Source: Actinomycetes bacterium (GTDB lineage Bacteria; Actinomycetota; Actinomycetes; Actinomycetales; Actinomycetaceae). From it: a DNA stretch of 22,725 nucleotides. The notes below the pieces were generated by a model. That model searched no databases, had not been told where the DNA came from, and saw nothing but the letters and a program-made list of their open reading frames with translations. The stretch covers positions 1-22,725 of the forward strand of contig JAEWHO010000099.1 of assembly GCA_023387755.1 (NCBI GenBank), given 5' to 3'. This document shows positions 22,723 to 22,725 of the stretch, in pieces. The first letter of the stretch is position 1. Each line of letters begins with the position of its first letter. The position numbers and the translations under genes were made by a program.

Positions 22723-22725
22723 CCC

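Overview
The window is GC-rich, densely coded DNA from a high-GC Gram-positive bacterium, most likely an actinobacterium and plausibly of the Actinomycetaceae. The pointers are the fused CopD/CtaG copper and oxidase-assembly protein, a 4-TM holin-like protein, YwiC and YqeB family proteins, an LPXTG-type motif, GTG starts, and terminators that are long GC hairpins without a clear U-tract. Genus is not resolved, and no rRNA, tRNA, CRISPR, IS or integrase was seen.

Layout. (1) 1-458: 3' end of an unrecognised gene with a proline-rich repeat tail. (2) 397-2354, minus: ywiC-like, holin-like and HAD hydrolase genes, apparently one operon. (3) 2355-2655: divergent intergenic region with five imperfect 18-bp tandem repeats and a palindrome. 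(4) 2656-6166, plus: E1-alpha, E1-beta and E2 of a 2-oxoacid (probably pyruvate) dehydrogenase complex; E3 is not in the window. (5) 6076-8579, minus: CopD/CtaG protein followed by a PAP2-like protein that has lost its first two catalytic motifs. (6) 8674-9480, plus: a dual-cysteine pyridoxal kinase. (7) 9662-14920, plus: a tightly coupled MoxR / DUF58 / small TM / vWA / vWA / TPR-like operon resembling the Bat aerotolerance cluster. (8) 14956-15360: MutT-type Nudix hydrolase, probably translated from a leaderless mRNA. (9) 15483-17924: a large secreted protein with two HAD acid phosphatase domains. (10) 17985-18761, minus: YqeB family protein, divergent from (11) a catalase at 19011-20573. 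(12) 20782-22641: LTA-synthase-like membrane sulfatase-fold transferase. The window ends in a 23-G run that looks like a contig-end artefact.

Working together: the E1/E2 cluster supplies acyl-CoA, CopD/CtaG serves copper delivery to cytochrome oxidase, and catalase, MutT and the MoxR/vWA operon all fit oxidative-stress or envelope-integrity roles. The LTA-synthase-like protein and the double phosphatase act outside the membrane.

The most unusual item is the phosphatase N-terminus. A complete sortase-type signal (LPNTG, hydrophobic stretch, RKGRRR), normally C-terminal, lies at residues 10-40 and is followed directly by an ordinary signal peptide. Other notable items are the 18-bp repeats upstream of pdhA, the decayed PAP2 gene, two matching leaderless start arrangements (ywiC and mutT), and the inverted repeats between yqeB and the catalase gene.
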